Source: Devosia sp. 1566 (GTDB taxonomy: Bacteria; Pseudomonadota; Alphaproteobacteria; Rhizobiales; Devosiaceae). Taken from it: 64,000 nucleotides of DNA. Positions within the stretch are counted from its first letter, which is position 1. Every line of letters starts with the position of its first letter. The notes under the pieces are model-generated. The model saw only the letters and a program-made list of their open reading frames with translations, was not told the origin of the DNA and did not search any database. Location of the stretch: positions 372,001 through 436,000 of the forward strand of contig NZ_CP034767.1 in NCBI RefSeq assembly GCF_004005995.1. Direction: 5' to 3'. A program made the translations under genes and the position numbers. This document shows, piece by piece, positions 34,602 to 44,440 of the stretch.

Positions 34602-35344
34602 CTTCTCCGAAGAATTGGAGTGGCAGGTTCCACCCGTGTTCGGGCTGCAAGCTGCCATTCCGCTACCCACCCCGGTGACGACAGGCACCTGCCACCCCAT
34701 TCCTGACCCACAACACGGCGTAGCGACATCCCGAAAGCGGCCGTTGGCATGGTGCGCGCGCACTGTCGAACCTGGAAGAAGTTGCTCAGCCGACGAAAGT
34801 GGTGATCGCCAACCAGCCAGCATAAGCGAATGCGACGATGATGCTGGAAACGATCACGAGCTAGGCGATGGACACCAGGGTGCCGATCACCACCCAAAGA
34901 CCATCCCGCTCTATCAGGCCGAACACCTGGATACAGATCGCAATAGGGGAAGCATATTCCCCAGTGGGATGGGCAGAACAGAATAATGCCGAGCAGCAAG
35001 GCAAGCGCGCCGACCAGATACTCGGCTGGTGATCTCGCGAGCATCGTCAAGCGCGGACGCATCAGCTTTTCTGCTGTCTGGAGCCAGGGTCCAACCTTGG
35101 TCACGACCTGCCGACCGCGGCAGTCCCTTAGCGTCACAAGTTGTGCACGGTGCGGCGATCACCCATGTGTGGCTTTGGGCGAGGAATGGAAGGGGCCGAC
35201 TGATCCCGTCAACTTCGAGGACTGCACCCCGCCACCCCGGCACCGGTGAAATCGTCACGATCTTGACTTTGGTCAGCGCCGCAGGGGGTGAGGGCATTAG
35301 AATGATCTCAGGCTCCGAGGTGCGGGGCTTCCAAGGAGATCACG
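34602..35344. other. Gene-poor stretch with a decayed membrane-protein gene
   Basis: Apart from the remnant listed separately I see no intact gene. The left part has CACCCCATTCC/GGAATGG-like motifs (near 34660-34710) related to the palindromic sequences beside the IS110 copies. Confidence 0.45.
34795..35070 (-). pseudogene. Decayed small membrane protein
   Basis: On the minus strand MRPRLTMLARSPAEYLVGALALLLGIILFCPSHWG (from about 35062) reads as a start and first transmembrane helix. A second frame then gives LIERDGLWVVIGTLVSIA, a stop, and LVIVSSIIVAFAYAGWLAITTFVG to a stop at about 34797, further transmembrane-like segments. The frame change and internal stop suggest a broken gene for a two- or three-helix protein. 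I cannot name the family. Confidence 0.45.
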
Positions 35345-35899
35345 ATGCGCCAAAACTCTGAGATCCAACCCCGGTACACTGACGGCATCCAGGCAGACGC
35401 TTTCCGCCATGCGATCCAGCAACGGGTAGTAAAGACGGGACTTCTTGCAGGGCTTACCCTCCCCATGATGTTTGGAATGTCAGGGGCCGCCTTCGCCGCC
35501 AAGCTGGAGGTCGGCACTCTGGCCTGCACGGCCGGATCCAGCGGCGGCCTCATCGTAATGACCGAGCAACCGCTGGACTGCGTATTCCAGCCGGCCGACG
35601 GCGGTGACGCCCAGCAATATGTTGGCGAGGTCCGTAAGTTCGGACTGGACGTTGGCGTGACGGGCGGGACCCAGATCCAGTGGCTTGTTCTCGCAGACGA
35701 GTCCGACTGGGATCCTTCGGCGCTTGGCGGTAACTATCTCGGTGTGTCAGCCGATGCGTCCCTGGGCATCGGTGCGGGCGTCAATGTCCTGCTCGGTGGC
35801 ACCAACGGCTCCATCGTGCTGCAGCCGGTCAGCGTCCAGGAAGAAGTCGGCCTCGATATCGCCGTCGGCATCACCGACCTACAGTTGACCCCGGCATAA
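35345..35899 (+). CDS. DUF992 exported protein
   Basis: A 184-residue protein with a long N-terminus, then a hydrophobic signal (VVKTGLLAGLTLPMMFGMSGAAFA, cut before AKLEVG) and a DUF992 domain: KLEVGTLACTAGSSGGLIVMTEQPLDCVFQP, the QYVGEVRKFGLDVGVTGGTQIQWLVLA core, and LGGNYLGVSADASLGIGAGVNVLLGG. DUF992 proteins are small periplasmic or surface proteins of Hyphomicrobiales with no known function. The ATG at 35345 has AAGGAG seven bases upstream, but an internal start nearer the signal peptide is possible. Stands alone. Confidence 0.85.
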   Translation: MRQNSEIQPRYTDGIQADAFRHAIQQRVVKTGLLAGLTLPMMFGMSGAAFAAKLEVGTLACTAGSSGGLIVMTEQPLDCVFQPADGGDAQQYVGEVRKFGLDVGVTGGTQIQWLVLADESDWDPSALGGNYLGVSADASLGIGAGVNVLLGGTNGSIVLQPVSVQEEVGLDIAVGITDLQLTPA

Positions 35900-35931
35900 C
35901 TGTACCCGACGGCGCTAAAGGGGGGGGGACA

Positions 35932-37450
35932 ATGGGTGAGGTCGTCCAGCTTGCTCCGGCGGTGATGAAGCGCATTGGCGAGGTGCATGAGCGCTATCAG
36001 TCCTTCAACATCGAAATGCTCGAGGTGACCGGCGGCAGGTTCTGGAAGCCCTATAGCTCCATGGGTAAAGCCGCCAGCTCTGATGGCGCCGCGCCTGGTG
36101 GTGAACAAGGGGTGCCTGCTGGCATGGACCCCAATCTTTATGAATATCGTGCCCCGATCAATCTCACCAATCTGCGCCTGCTGGCCAAGGCACTGGCGCC
36201 GGCCTTTCTGCGCATAAGCGGCACCTGGGCCAATTCGACGTATTTTGCTGAGGGGGACAACCCGCCAGCGGCGCCGCCCCCGGGCTTTGGCAGCGTGCTG
36301 ACGCAACAGCAATGGCAGGGGGCTATCGATTTTTCGCGCGCGGTTGAGGCGCCCATTGTCACCTCCATGGCGGTGAGCGGAGGTACCCGCGACGCCGACG
36401 CAGTCTGGCAGCCCGACGCGGCGCGCAGATGGCTGGCCTTTACCAAGGCGCATGGCGGGATGGTCGCCGCGGCTGAATACTTCAACGAGCCCACGATGGC
36501 GAGCCTGGGCGGCGCCCCCCAACTACACCGCGGCGGACTTTGGTCGCGACTTCAACATTTTCGAAACGATGCTGCGCCGCGAGTTTCCGGACACTGCGCT
36601 GCTGGGTCCCGGCTCAGTGGGCGAGGCGGATGCCAATTGGGCGGTCGCGCGCGGCGGTTATGGCAGCTTCCAGATTTTGAAAAGTGAGGACCTGGCGCAG
36701 TACACCGGGGGCGCCGACGCCTTTTCCTACCATCATTACGGCGCGGTATCGCAGCGCGGCGCACCCATGGGCCATCAAACCAGCCCGGACCGAGCGCTGG
36801 GCGAGGGGTGGCTTTCCCGGACCGACCAAACGCTCGCCTATTGCCGGCGCGTGCGGGATCGCTGGATGCCGGGCAAGCGCTTCTGGAACACCGAAACGGG
36901 GGAAACGGCCTGTGGTGGAAACCCCTGGGCCGGCAGCTTTCTCGACACCTTCCGCTATCTCGACCAACTCGGGCGTTTGGCCCGTCAGGAGGTGGAGGTC
37001 GTGCTCCACAACACCCTTGCGGCGAGCGGCTACAGCCTGCTCCACGAAGGCGACTTCACGCCTAAGCCAAGCTATTGGGGGGCGCTGCTATGGCGCGGGC
37101 TAATGGGAACAACAGTGCTCGATACCGGCTTCACCAATCGACCCGGACTGCATGTCTATGCCCATAACCTGCGCAGAGCGGCGGGGGGCGTGGCGCTTTT
37201 GGTACTCAACACGGATCGTGCGGCAAGCCGCAGCCTGGCCATACCGGTGGCCGCGCAGCGCTTCACGCTCGCCGCCACCAGCGTGACCGACACGTCAGTG
37301 ACCCTCAACGGCACGCCGCTCGAGCTCGGCGCCGGCGATGCGCTGCCAGCGATGGCGGGCCAGCAGGTGGGCGCGGGCGAACTCGCCTTTGTCCCTGCAA
37401 CCATCACCTTCCTCGCGATCCCTGCGGCGCAGAACGAAGCCTGTCGCTGA
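35932..37450 (+). pseudogene. Glycoside hydrolase (clan A TIM barrel, GH79-like), frameshifted
   Basis: The two frames together give ~500 residues. Frame one (from 35932) has RYQSFNIEMLEVTGGRFWKPY, LAPAFLRISGTWANSTYF and the acid/base motif EYFNEPTMASLGG. At a run of six C near 36515 homology moves to the +1 frame: NYTAADFGRDFNIFETMLRREFP, DAFSYHHYG, the nucleophile motif FWNTETGETACGG and the C-terminal beta domain to 37450. Removing one C restores one reading frame. No signal peptide is seen; the gene start follows a run of eight G. Substrate probably a polysaccharide with uronic acid, as for heparanase-like GH79, but this is weak. Confidence 0.75.
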
Positions 37451-37869
37451 GATCGTCGCGCCCTGAGCAGGGTCGCGAAAGTTGGTTCTCTGGCACTTTG
37501 GCGGTGGCGCCGGGTTCCACCCCCGGCGGGCGATCACGCGTGCCGGTACGAGGGCGCATTTACTGCGTGGCAGCTATTGCTACCTGCCGCCCAAGAGCAG
37601 TCGGTCGGCTTGCCACCCCACTTCAGCCATGCCCGGCGCTCGAGCTAGCCGCGGGTCTCTTGGCCTTCGCTGCCCCAGTTGGGATCAGAATTTCCCAATC
37701 ATTACAGTGCCCATCTATGTCGCAGCGGGCGCGCCACTTCTTTTCCATGACTTAGATTATTCCACCCGCCTTTGCCGCAGTGCTCGGCGAGGTCGGTTGT
37801 GAGTGCGCCAGCTTTCCCTTGGGAGACGGTTGCCAGCCGGCGGCCGCGCCGGCTGGCAACCAGATGCGT
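37451..37869. other. Intergenic stretch without a supported gene
   Basis: No gene is supported. TTGCCACCCCACTTCAG-type sequence near 37611-37627 resembles other short motifs in the accessory regions. Confidence 0.45.
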
Positions 37870-39237
37870 TTACGTCTCCTGCAGGCTTCTTCGGACCGCG
37901 AGGCGGGTCATTTTCTCGCTAAGCGTTCGCCGGGGGACCTGGAGGGTTTCGGCAACGGCCGCGACCGAGCCGGCGTGGAGAGACAGTTCGGCCTCGATGA
38001 CGTGCCGTTCATAGCTCGCGACACGATCGGCCAGGCTCAGGCCCGAAACTGGCACCGCCTTGATGCGCGGATCAAGGATCGCCTGGAGCGAATGGCCCGA
38101 CGGGTGAAGACCTAGCGCAAAGCGTTCGGCGGCGGCGCGCAACTCGCGCACATTGCCCGGCCAGGAATGCATCACCAGGGCATTGATGTCGGCCGGGTGG
38201 AGCGGAGGCACCGGTCGGCCAAAGCGGTGGGCGGCTTGGGCAAGGAAATGGTGGAACAGCATGACGCAATCGTCACCGCGCTCACGCATGGGGGGCAGCT
38301 GGAGCGTCGCCATGTTGAGGCGATAAAACAGGTCCGCGCGAAACCGCCCGGCCTCTGACTCAGCGCGCAGATCCACTTTGGACGCGGCAACAATGCGCAG
38401 ATCGAGCGGGATCTGCCGGTTGGAGCCGAGGCGCTCCACGGTGCGCTCCTGGATCACCCGCAGCACCTTGGCCTGCGCGAGGAGCGGCATGGATTCGATC
38501 TCGTCCAGCAGCAGCGTGCCGCCATTGGCGAACTCGAATTTGCCGATGCGCTGGCCCTTGGCGCCCGTAAAGGCGCCGCCTTCGTGGCCAAACAACTCCG
38601 ATTCAATGAGCTCGGCCGGGATCGCGGCGCAGTTGACGGCGACAAACGGGCCCTTGGCGCGGGGGGAGAAATCATGAAGGCACCGGGCGACCACTTCCTT
38701 GCCCGTGCCGGTTTCCCCCAGCACCACGACGTCGGTTGGAATGGGGGCGAGCTCACGGATGGCATGGCGCAGCTCTTCCATGATCCCTGAGGCGCCGACC
38801 AGGCGGGCGGCGAGTTCATTTTCGCCCCCATCGAGGCGCCGCCGCAGCTGGGCGATTTCGCGCTTGAGCGCGGCCTGCGACACGGCGCGATGAAGGCTGG
38901 CGACGAGTTCGTCGGGCACATAGGGCTTTTGCAGGAAATCAAAGGCACCCGCGCGCATGGCCCCCACGGCCATGGGCACATCGCCATGACCGGTAATGAG
39001 GATGACCTCGGTGGGCAGCGCCCGGTCGCGTACGGTGCGCAACAGGTTCATGCCCGACAGCCCCGGCATGCGCACATCGGTCAGCACTACATCGGGATGC
39101 ACATCATCGAGCGCCAGCAGGGCTTCGGCGGCGCTGGTCGCGACCTCCACGGCAAAGCCGGAGAGGCGCAACCATTGCGCAAGGGCCGTGCGCACCATCT
39201 CCTCATCGTCAACAATTAGAACCAGGGGATCGCTCAT
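37870..39237 (-). CDS. DctD-like sigma-54-dependent response regulator
   Basis: An NtrC-class activator of 455 residues. Receiver domain (1-120): acidic pocket VDDEE, phosphoacceptor Asp in VVLTDVRMPG (about 54), Lys in FLQKPYVP. Central AAA+ domain (about 145-370): Walker A GETGTGKE, the sigma-54 contact loop GAFTGA and Walker B GGTLLLDEIES. C-terminal Fis-type HTH: SVAAVAETLQVPRRTLSEKMTRL. The ATG overlaps the kinase stop. Together with the DctB-like kinase and the sigma-54 promoter before tctC (41203), it very probably activates the tricarboxylate transporter operon. Confidence 0.93.
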   Translation of the reverse strand: MSDPLVLIVDDEEMVRTALAQWLRLSGFAVEVATSAAEALLALDDVHPDVVLTDVRMPGLSGMNLLRTVRDRALPTEVILITGHGDVPMAVGAMRAGAFDFLQKPYVPDELVASLHRAVSQAALKREIAQLRRRLDGGENELAARLVGASGIMEELRHAIRELAPIPTDVVVLGETGTGKEVVARCLHDFSPRAKGPFVAVNCAAIPAELIESELFGHEGGAFTGAKGQRIGKFEFANGGTLLLDEIESMPLLAQAKVLRVIQERTVERLGSNRQIPLDLRIVAASKVDLRAESEAGRFRADLFYRLNMATLQLPPMRERGDDCVMLFHHFLAQAAHRFGRPVPPLHPADINALVMHSWPGNVRELRAAAERFALGLHPSGHSLQAILDPRIKAVPVSGLSLADRVASYERHVIEAELSLHAGSVAAVAETLQVPRRTLSEKMTRLAVRRSLQET

Positions 39238-41093
39238 GCGAATAGTTTCTCCGCAACACTGGAGTGGGCAAGGGGAAGGCGGACGGTGAAGGTGGAGCCC
39301 TGCTCGGGAGAGCTGCGTACGGTGATGGCGCCCCCCAGATCGCGCACCAGCCCATAGGATATGGCAAGGCCGAGGCCCAGCCCGCGCCCGACTTCCTTGG
39401 TGGTGTAGAATGGGTCGAAGACATTGCCCAGATCGGCCGGGGCGATGCCGGTCCCGGTATCGGTGACCACTATCTCGGCGCTGCGCTCATGCCGGTGCAC
39501 GCCAATTGACAGCACCCGCACCGCGCTATGTTCCATCGCATCGGCGGCGTTGGACAGGAGGTTGATCACAACCTGTTCGAGATGAACGGGATTGCCGGTG
39601 GCCGGCAGCGCGGCGCGATGGCGCTGATATTCCACATCAATGCCAAAGGCGCGCAGCTTGTGGTCGACGAGGTCGAGGGCGTTGTTGATGACGCTGCCCA
39701 GCTCGGACTGCTGTTCGGTGCGCGTGTCCTTGCGCGCAAAGGTCTTGAGATGGCTCGTGAGGGCCGCGAGGCGATCGACCACCTTGTCCATGGTGACCAG
39801 GATCGGGGTGATATCCGTATTGGGCGAGCGGGTAGCGATGAGCTTGGCACTGGCCAAGTGCGTGGTCAGCGCCGCGACGGGTTGGCTGACCTCATGGGCT
39901 ACCCCCGCAAGCGCCTGGCCAAGGCTGGCGAGCTTGGCCGCCTGCACCAGCCCCGCCTGCGCTTCAGCCTGCGCGCGCTCGGCGTGAATGCGCTCGGCAA
40001 TCTCGGCGCGCAAAGCTTCATTGGCGACGTGAACGGCTTCCGTGCGTTCGGCCACGCGCTGCTCGAGCTGTTCGTGATCGGCAAGGCGTTGGGCGACGAT
40101 GCGCTGGCGTTGCCAGAGAAGCGCGAGGATGAGGAGCACGGCCGCGGCGCCCAGCCCGCCCGCAGCCGCGGCAATCCAGGCCGAACGGAACAGCGGGGTC
40201 ATGGGCGTAAAGGACACCAGCCGCCATTGATGGGTGGGCAGGCGCATCTCATCGACAGTGAATAGGCCCCGGGTTTCGCTGTCCTGGCCGGTGAGATAAG
40301 CCAGCTGGGTGCCGCGCGAGGGCCAGATATCGGCGGCGATAGGCGTTTCCACCCAGCCCCCGTCGCCATAGCGGCGCTGGTCGGTGATGCGGGACAGCTC
40401 GGCTGGGGAGGGCGCCAGGAGCGGGCGATAGCGCCAGTCCGGGCGCGTCGACAAGATGGCGACAGCGTTGTTATCGACAATGGCGATCAACTCGCCCGAA
40501 CGCCACCAGGTCGCCTCGATCTCCCCCAGATTGATCTTGGTCACTGCAACGCCCAGCGGCCCGTCCGGGCCATCGATCCGGCGGGCCAGGAAATAGCCGG
40601 CAACACCGGTGACCGTGCCCACCGCATAGAATTTGGCGTCGCCATCGAACATCGCTTCTTCGAAATAAGGGCGATAGCCGAGTTTCTCGCCGAGCAAGCT
40701 GTCATAGGCCCACCAGTTGGATGCGGCGACCACCTGCCCATCCGTGCTCATGATGAACAATTCGCTCGCGCCGGCCGCATCATTGAGCTTGGACAAAAAG
40801 CCATTGGCGCGCTCGCGCAACTCGTCGTTGGCGGGGCTTTGCAGCAGGTCGCGCGCTTCGGCGGCAAGGGCTACCGAGGAGGGAAGATAATGAAAGCGCT
40901 CGATGATGGCCTCAAGCGTGCGATCGAAGAGGGCAAGCCGCCGATCCGCTTCATGCCCAGCATTGCGGATCGCGCCGGCCAAGGCGAACTCGAGGCACGC
41001 CCAGCCTACCGCGGTCACCAGCACCAATGCGCCCAGTGCTCGCGCCAGCTGCGCGCGGTTGGTGCTGGCCAATGGGGTGAAGAGTTGGGGCAT
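39234..41093 (-). CDS. DctB-like sensor histidine kinase
   Basis: A 619-residue membrane kinase. It has an N-terminal helix (about 16-38), a long periplasmic double-PAS sensor (about 40-310) with SELFIMSTDGQVVAASNW and YFLARRIDGPDGPLGVAVTKINL typical of C4-dicarboxylate sensors, a second helix (about 312-335), a coiled coil (ERTEAVHVANEALRAEIAERIHAERAQAEAQ), the H-box LAGVAHEVSQPVAALTTHL, and a HATPase domain with NLLSNAADAM, DTGTGI and GRGLGLGLAIS. The start lies close to two dyads that may bind the partner regulator, so the pair may be autoregulated. The ligand is probably the acid carried by the adjacent transporter. Confidence 0.93.
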   Translation of the reverse strand: MPQLFTPLASTNRAQLARALGALVLVTAVGWACLEFALAGAIRNAGHEADRRLALFDRTLEAIIERFHYLPSSVALAAEARDLLQSPANDELRERANGFLSKLNDAAGASELFIMSTDGQVVAASNWWAYDSLLGEKLGYRPYFEEAMFDGDAKFYAVGTVTGVAGYFLARRIDGPDGPLGVAVTKINLGEIEATWWRSGELIAIVDNNAVAILSTRPDWRYRPLLAPSPAELSRITDQRRYGDGGWVETPIAADIWPSRGTQLAYLTGQDSETRGLFTVDEMRLPTHQWRLVSFTPMTPLFRSAWIAAAAGGLGAAAVLLILALLWQRQRIVAQRLADHEQLEQRVAERTEAVHVANEALRAEIAERIHAERAQAEAQAGLVQAAKLASLGQALAGVAHEVSQPVAALTTHLASAKLIATRSPNTDITPILVTMDKVVDRLAALTSHLKTFARKDTRTEQQSELGSVINNALDLVDHKLRAFGIDVEYQRHRAALPATGNPVHLEQVVINLLSNAADAMEHSAVRVLSIGVHRHERSAEIVVTDTGTGIAPADLGNVFDPFYTTKEVGRGLGLGLAISYGLVRDLGGAITVRSSPEQGSTFTVRLPLAHSSVAEKLFA

Positions 41094-41101
41094 TCGTCTC
41101 C

Positions 41102-41150
41102 CTGGCAGGTTTTTGCCAGATCTTGGTAGAAGCTCGGCAAGTTCTTGCCG
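41102..41150. promoter_or_regulatory. Two dyads: likely DctD-like regulator binding sites
   Basis: CTGGCAGGTTTTTGCCAG (41102-41119) and CGGCAAGTTCTTGCCG (41135-41150) share the half-site GGCAA/TTGCC. Their centres are 32 bp apart, about three helical turns, and they lie 55-100 bp upstream of the sigma-54 -24 box and just upstream of the kinase gene start. Confidence 0.75.
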
Positions 41151-41202
41151 GAACTGCTAGCACGCCAGAAGCTCCCTGCATATCTGCCTTGCGTATGCCG
41201 CT

Positions 41203-41218
41203 TGGCACGGCGATTGCA
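41203..41218 (+). promoter_or_regulatory. Sigma-54 (-24/-12) promoter of the tct operon
   Basis: TGGCAC-GGCGA-TTGCA matches the RpoN consensus TGGCAC-N5-TTGCW at every specified base. The tctC start is 65 bp downstream. Confidence 0.9.
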
Positions 41219-41282
41219 AAGCTTCCAGCATCGGGGTGGGCACGATCTGCTGCCCCTTGCTTATCCCCCGGGAGGATCAACA

Positions 41283-42263
41283 ATGAAAAAGACTTTGACT
41301 GCCCTTGCCGCTGGCGCTTTCGTTGCCGGCCTCGGCCTTGCCTCCACCGCCTTCGCGCAGGATTACCCGACCAAGCCGATCACGGTCGTGGTGCCGTTCT
41401 CGGCCGGCGGGCCGACCGACACGGTTGCGCGCCTTGTTGCCGAAGTGATGAGCGCCGATCTGGGCCAGCAGGTGGTGATTCAAAATGTGGGTGGCGCGGG
41501 CGGCACGCTGGGTGCCGGCCAGGTCGCGACCGCGCCCAATGACGGCTACACGCTGCTGTTGCACCATATCGGCATGTCGACGGCGCCCAGCCTCTATCGC
41601 AGTCTGCCCTATGACCCGACCACCGATTTCGAGCCGATCGGGCTCATCACTTCGGTGCCGATGACCCTGGTGGCGCGCAAGGATTTCGAGCCCAGCACGC
41701 TGTCCGAGCTGCTTGAATACATCAAGGCCAATGGCGAGAACATCACCTATGCCCATGCCGGCATCGGTTCGGCGAGCCAGTTGTGCGGCATGCTGCTGAT
41801 GAACGCGCTTGATACGCAAATGACCACCGTGCCCTATCAGGGTGCCGGCCCGGCCATGACCGACATCATCGGCGGCCAGATCGACATGATCTGCGACCAG
41901 ACCACCAATACGACGAGCCAGATCCAGGCCGGCGAAGTGAAGGCCTATGCGGTGACGACGCCAGACCGTTTGAGCAATTTGCCCGACCTGCCGACCACGG
42001 CCGAAGGCGGTCTTGAGCTCGAGATCGGCGTCTGGCACGGTCTTTATGCGCCTGCCGGCACCGATGCAGCGATCATTGCCCGGCTCGAAGCCGCGCTCCA
42101 GGCCGCTTTGGCCAACGAAACCGTGGTGAGCCGCTTTGCCGAACTGGGCACCGTCCCGGTTTCTGCCGATGAAGCGACCCCCGCAGCACTGACCGAAACC
42201 CTGACCAGCCAGATTGCACTGTGGAAAGGCGTGATCGAAGCCGCCGGCGTCTTCGCTGAGTAA
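41283..42263 (+). CDS. tctC: Tripartite tricarboxylate transporter substrate-binding protein (TctC)
   Basis: Periplasmic binding protein of 326 residues. Signal peptide MKKTLTALAAGAFVAGLGLASTAFA, then QDYPTKPITVVVPFSAGGPTDTVARLVAE, the loop that grips the distal carboxylate, YQGAGPAMTDIIGGQIDMICDQ, and a WHGLYAPAGTDAAII segment typical of the Bug/TctC family. ATG 41283 has GGGAGG nine bases upstream. First gene after the sigma-54 promoter; followed by tctB, tctA and a second tctC. Ligand unknown, probably a di- or tricarboxylate. Confidence 0.93.
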   Translation: MKKTLTALAAGAFVAGLGLASTAFAQDYPTKPITVVVPFSAGGPTDTVARLVAEVMSADLGQQVVIQNVGGAGGTLGAGQVATAPNDGYTLLLHHIGMSTAPSLYRSLPYDPTTDFEPIGLITSVPMTLVARKDFEPSTLSELLEYIKANGENITYAHAGIGSASQLCGMLLMNALDTQMTTVPYQGAGPAMTDIIGGQIDMICDQTTNTTSQIQAGEVKAYAVTTPDRLSNLPDLPTTAEGGLELEIGVWHGLYAPAGTDAAIIARLEAALQAALANETVVSRFAELGTVPVSADEATPAALTETLTSQIALWKGVIEAAGVFAE

Positions 42264-42387
42264 GGCGCGCGAGGTCTGAGGACCCCGTGCTGTCGAGTGT
42301 CGAGGTCGTGGCGCGATGCGATGCGCCGCGACCTGGCCCTCGGCATATCGATACTGCATCTAAGCGCAGAAAAGGAGTGACCGGCTG

Positions 42388-42849
42388 ATGGCGGTCAATG
42401 CATCGACTAAAGAGCTCGTTTCCGGCGGGCTGTTTGTGGCCTTCGGCACCTATTTCGCCACCGAAGCCCTGCACTATGAAGTGGGCACGGCCTTTCGCAT
42501 GGGCCCGGGCTTCATGCCGCTGATGCTGGGGGGTGTACTCGTCGCCCTTGGCGCTGCAGTGGCCATCAGCGGGCTGGGCAAGCCCGACAAGGAAACACGT
42601 TCGCCGCCGTCCTGGCGGGCGATCGTGCTGATTCTCGGGACGATCATCTTTTTTGCCGCAACGATCCGGGGCCTTGGCTTTGTGCCCGTGGTCTTCATTT
42701 CTGCGTTCGCCACCGCGATGGCCAGCCGCAACAATTCGCCCGTCTTTGCCGTGATCTTGGCGGTGGGACTAACGGTGATGTGCGCGCTGATCTTTGTGAT
42801 CGGACTTGGCTTTTCCGTGCCGCTCGTCGGCCCCTGGCTCGGGCGATAG
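42388..42849 (+). CDS. tctB: Tripartite tricarboxylate transporter small subunit TctB
   Basis: A 153-residue membrane protein with four hydrophobic segments and the TctB pattern ELVSGGLFVAFGTYFATEALHYEVGTAFRMGPGFMPLMLGGVLVALG. It accompanies TctA in the membrane. AAAGGAG precedes the ATG by about nine bases. A 124-base gap separates it from tctC, which may allow processing so that the binding protein is made in excess. Confidence 0.92.
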   Translation: MAVNASTKELVSGGLFVAFGTYFATEALHYEVGTAFRMGPGFMPLMLGGVLVALGAAVAISGLGKPDKETRSPPSWRAIVLILGTIIFFAATIRGLGFVPVVFISAFATAMASRNNSPVFAVILAVGLTVMCALIFVIGLGFSVPLVGPWLGR

Positions 42850-42858
42850 GAGACGGCC

Positions 42859-44364
42859 ATGGATATCATTGCTTCGCTTGGACTTGGCTTTTCCGTTGCG
42901 CTCGATCCGATCAACATCTTTTATTGTTTCATCGGCGTCCTGCTGGGCACCCTGGTGGGCGTATTGCCGGGCATCGGGCCTACCGCCACCATCGCCATGC
43001 TCCTGCCGATTACCTTTTCGCTCTCGCCGGCCACCGCATTGATCATGCTCGCCGGTATCTATTACGGCGCGCAATATGGCGGCTCCACCACCGCGATCCT
43101 GATCAATCTGCCCGGTGAATCCTCCTCGGCGGTAACCGCCATTGACGGTTACCAGATGGCCAAGCAGGGTCGGGCGGGCCCAGCACTCGCCGCCGCAGCG
43201 CTGGGCTCGTTTTTCGCCGGGACCGTGGGCACGCTGTTGCTGGCCTTTTTCGCGCCGCCCTTGGCGCGAGCGGCGCTCAATTTCGGTGCGCCCGAATATT
43301 TCGCGCTGATCGTGCTGGGCCTGCTGGTCTCCATCGCGCTGGCGCATGGCTCAATCCTCAAGGCCCTCGCCATGATCGTGCTTGGCCTGCTGCTGGGCAT
43401 GGTTGGGCAGGACATCTATACCGGCCAGCCGCGCTTCACCTTCGGCATCCGCGAGCTTTATTCCGGCTTGAACTTCGTGTCGGTTGCCGTGGGCATCTTC
43501 GGCGTCGCCGAAATCCTGCGCAATCTGGAGGTCGAAAAAGGCCGCGAGATCATGGTCAAGGCCGTCAAGAATCTGTGGCTGACCAAGGAAGATTTCCGCC
43601 GCTCCACGGGTCCCGTGCTGCGCGGCACGGCACTGGGGTCGGTGCTCGGTATCCTGCCCGGTGGCGGGCACATCCTGGCATCCTTTGCCTCCTATTCCGC
43701 TGAAAAGCGGCTGAGCAAGAATCCACAGGAATTCGGGCACGGCGCCATCGAAGGGGTGGCCGGGCCGGAATCGGCCAATAATGCTGCGGCCCAAACCAGC
43801 TTTATTCCGCTAATGACGCTGGGTATCCCCGCTCACCCCGTGATGGCGCTGATGGTGGGTGCCTTTATTCTTCAGGGCATCACGCCCGGCCCCAACGTCA
43901 TCAACGACCAGCCGGCGCTGTTCTGGGGCATCATCGCTTCGATGTGGATCGGCAATGTGCTGCTGGTGCTGCTCAACCTGCCGCTGATCGGGCTTTGGGT
44001 GAAACTGCTGTCCATTCCTTACCGGGCGCTGTTTCCGGCCATCGTGCTCTTCGCCTGTATCGGGTGTTTCTCGATCAACCAGAACATCTACGACATCTAT
44101 GCCATCGGGTTCTTCGGCATTGTCGGTTATGTGCTGATCCGGTTCAGTTGCGAGCCGGCGCCGCTGCTGCTGGGCTTTGTGCTGGGGCCGCTGCTCGAAG
44201 AGCATCTGCGCCGCGCCATGATCATCTCGCGGGGCGATCCGATGATCTTTGTCACCCGGCCCATCTCGGCAACCCTGCTCGCCCTGGCGGTTCTGGCGGT
44301 GGTGATTGCGGTGCTGCCCAATATCCGCAAGAAACGGCAGGAGGTTTTTGTCGAGGAGGACTGA
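42859..44364 (+). CDS. tctA: Tripartite tricarboxylate transporter large subunit TctA
   Basis: Secondary transporter subunit of 501 residues with about twelve hydrophobic segments. Landmarks are [22 protein letters not shown] and [23 protein letters not shown] in the first half, and the duplicated [27 protein letters not shown] plus [26 protein letters not shown] in the second. It uses an ion gradient to move the acid delivered by TctC. Nine bases after tctB. Confidence 0.95.
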   Translation: MDIIASLGLGFSVALDPINIFYCFIGVLLGTLVGVLPGIGPTATIAMLLPITFSLSPATALIMLAGIYYGAQYGGSTTAILINLPGESSSAVTAIDGYQMAKQGRAGPALAAAALGSFFAGTVGTLLLAFFAPPLARAALNFGAPEYFALIVLGLLVSIALAHGSILKALAMIVLGLLLGMVGQDIYTGQPRFTFGIRELYSGLNFVSVAVGIFGVAEILRNLEVEKGREIMVKAVKNLWLTKEDFRRSTGPVLRGTALGSVLGILPGGGHILASFASYSAEKRLSKNPQEFGHGAIEGVAGPESANNAAAQTSFIPLMTLGIPAHPVMALMVGAFILQGITPGPNVINDQPALFWGIIASMWIGNVLLVLLNLPLIGLWVKLLSIPYRALFPAIVLFACIGCFSINQNIYDIYAIGFFGIVGYVLIRFSCEPAPLLLGFVLGPLLEEHLRRAMIISRGDPMIFVTRPISATLLALAVLAVVIAVLPNIRKKRQEVFVEED

Positions 44365-44390
44365 GACCGCTTTTTCAAGCTACACCAAAC

Positions 44391-44422
44391 GGGCGAATGT
44401 CCGCCGCAGAGCGGCTTCGCCC
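44391..44422 (+). promoter_or_regulatory. Hairpin between tctA and second tctC
   Basis: GGGCGAA (44391-44397) pairs with TTCGCCC (44416-44422), with an inner CCGC/GCGG stem. No T run follows, so it is more likely an mRNA-stability element that lets the distal binding-protein gene be expressed separately than a full terminator. Confidence 0.5.
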
Positions 44423-44440
44423 ATTCATCGGGAGGAATAA

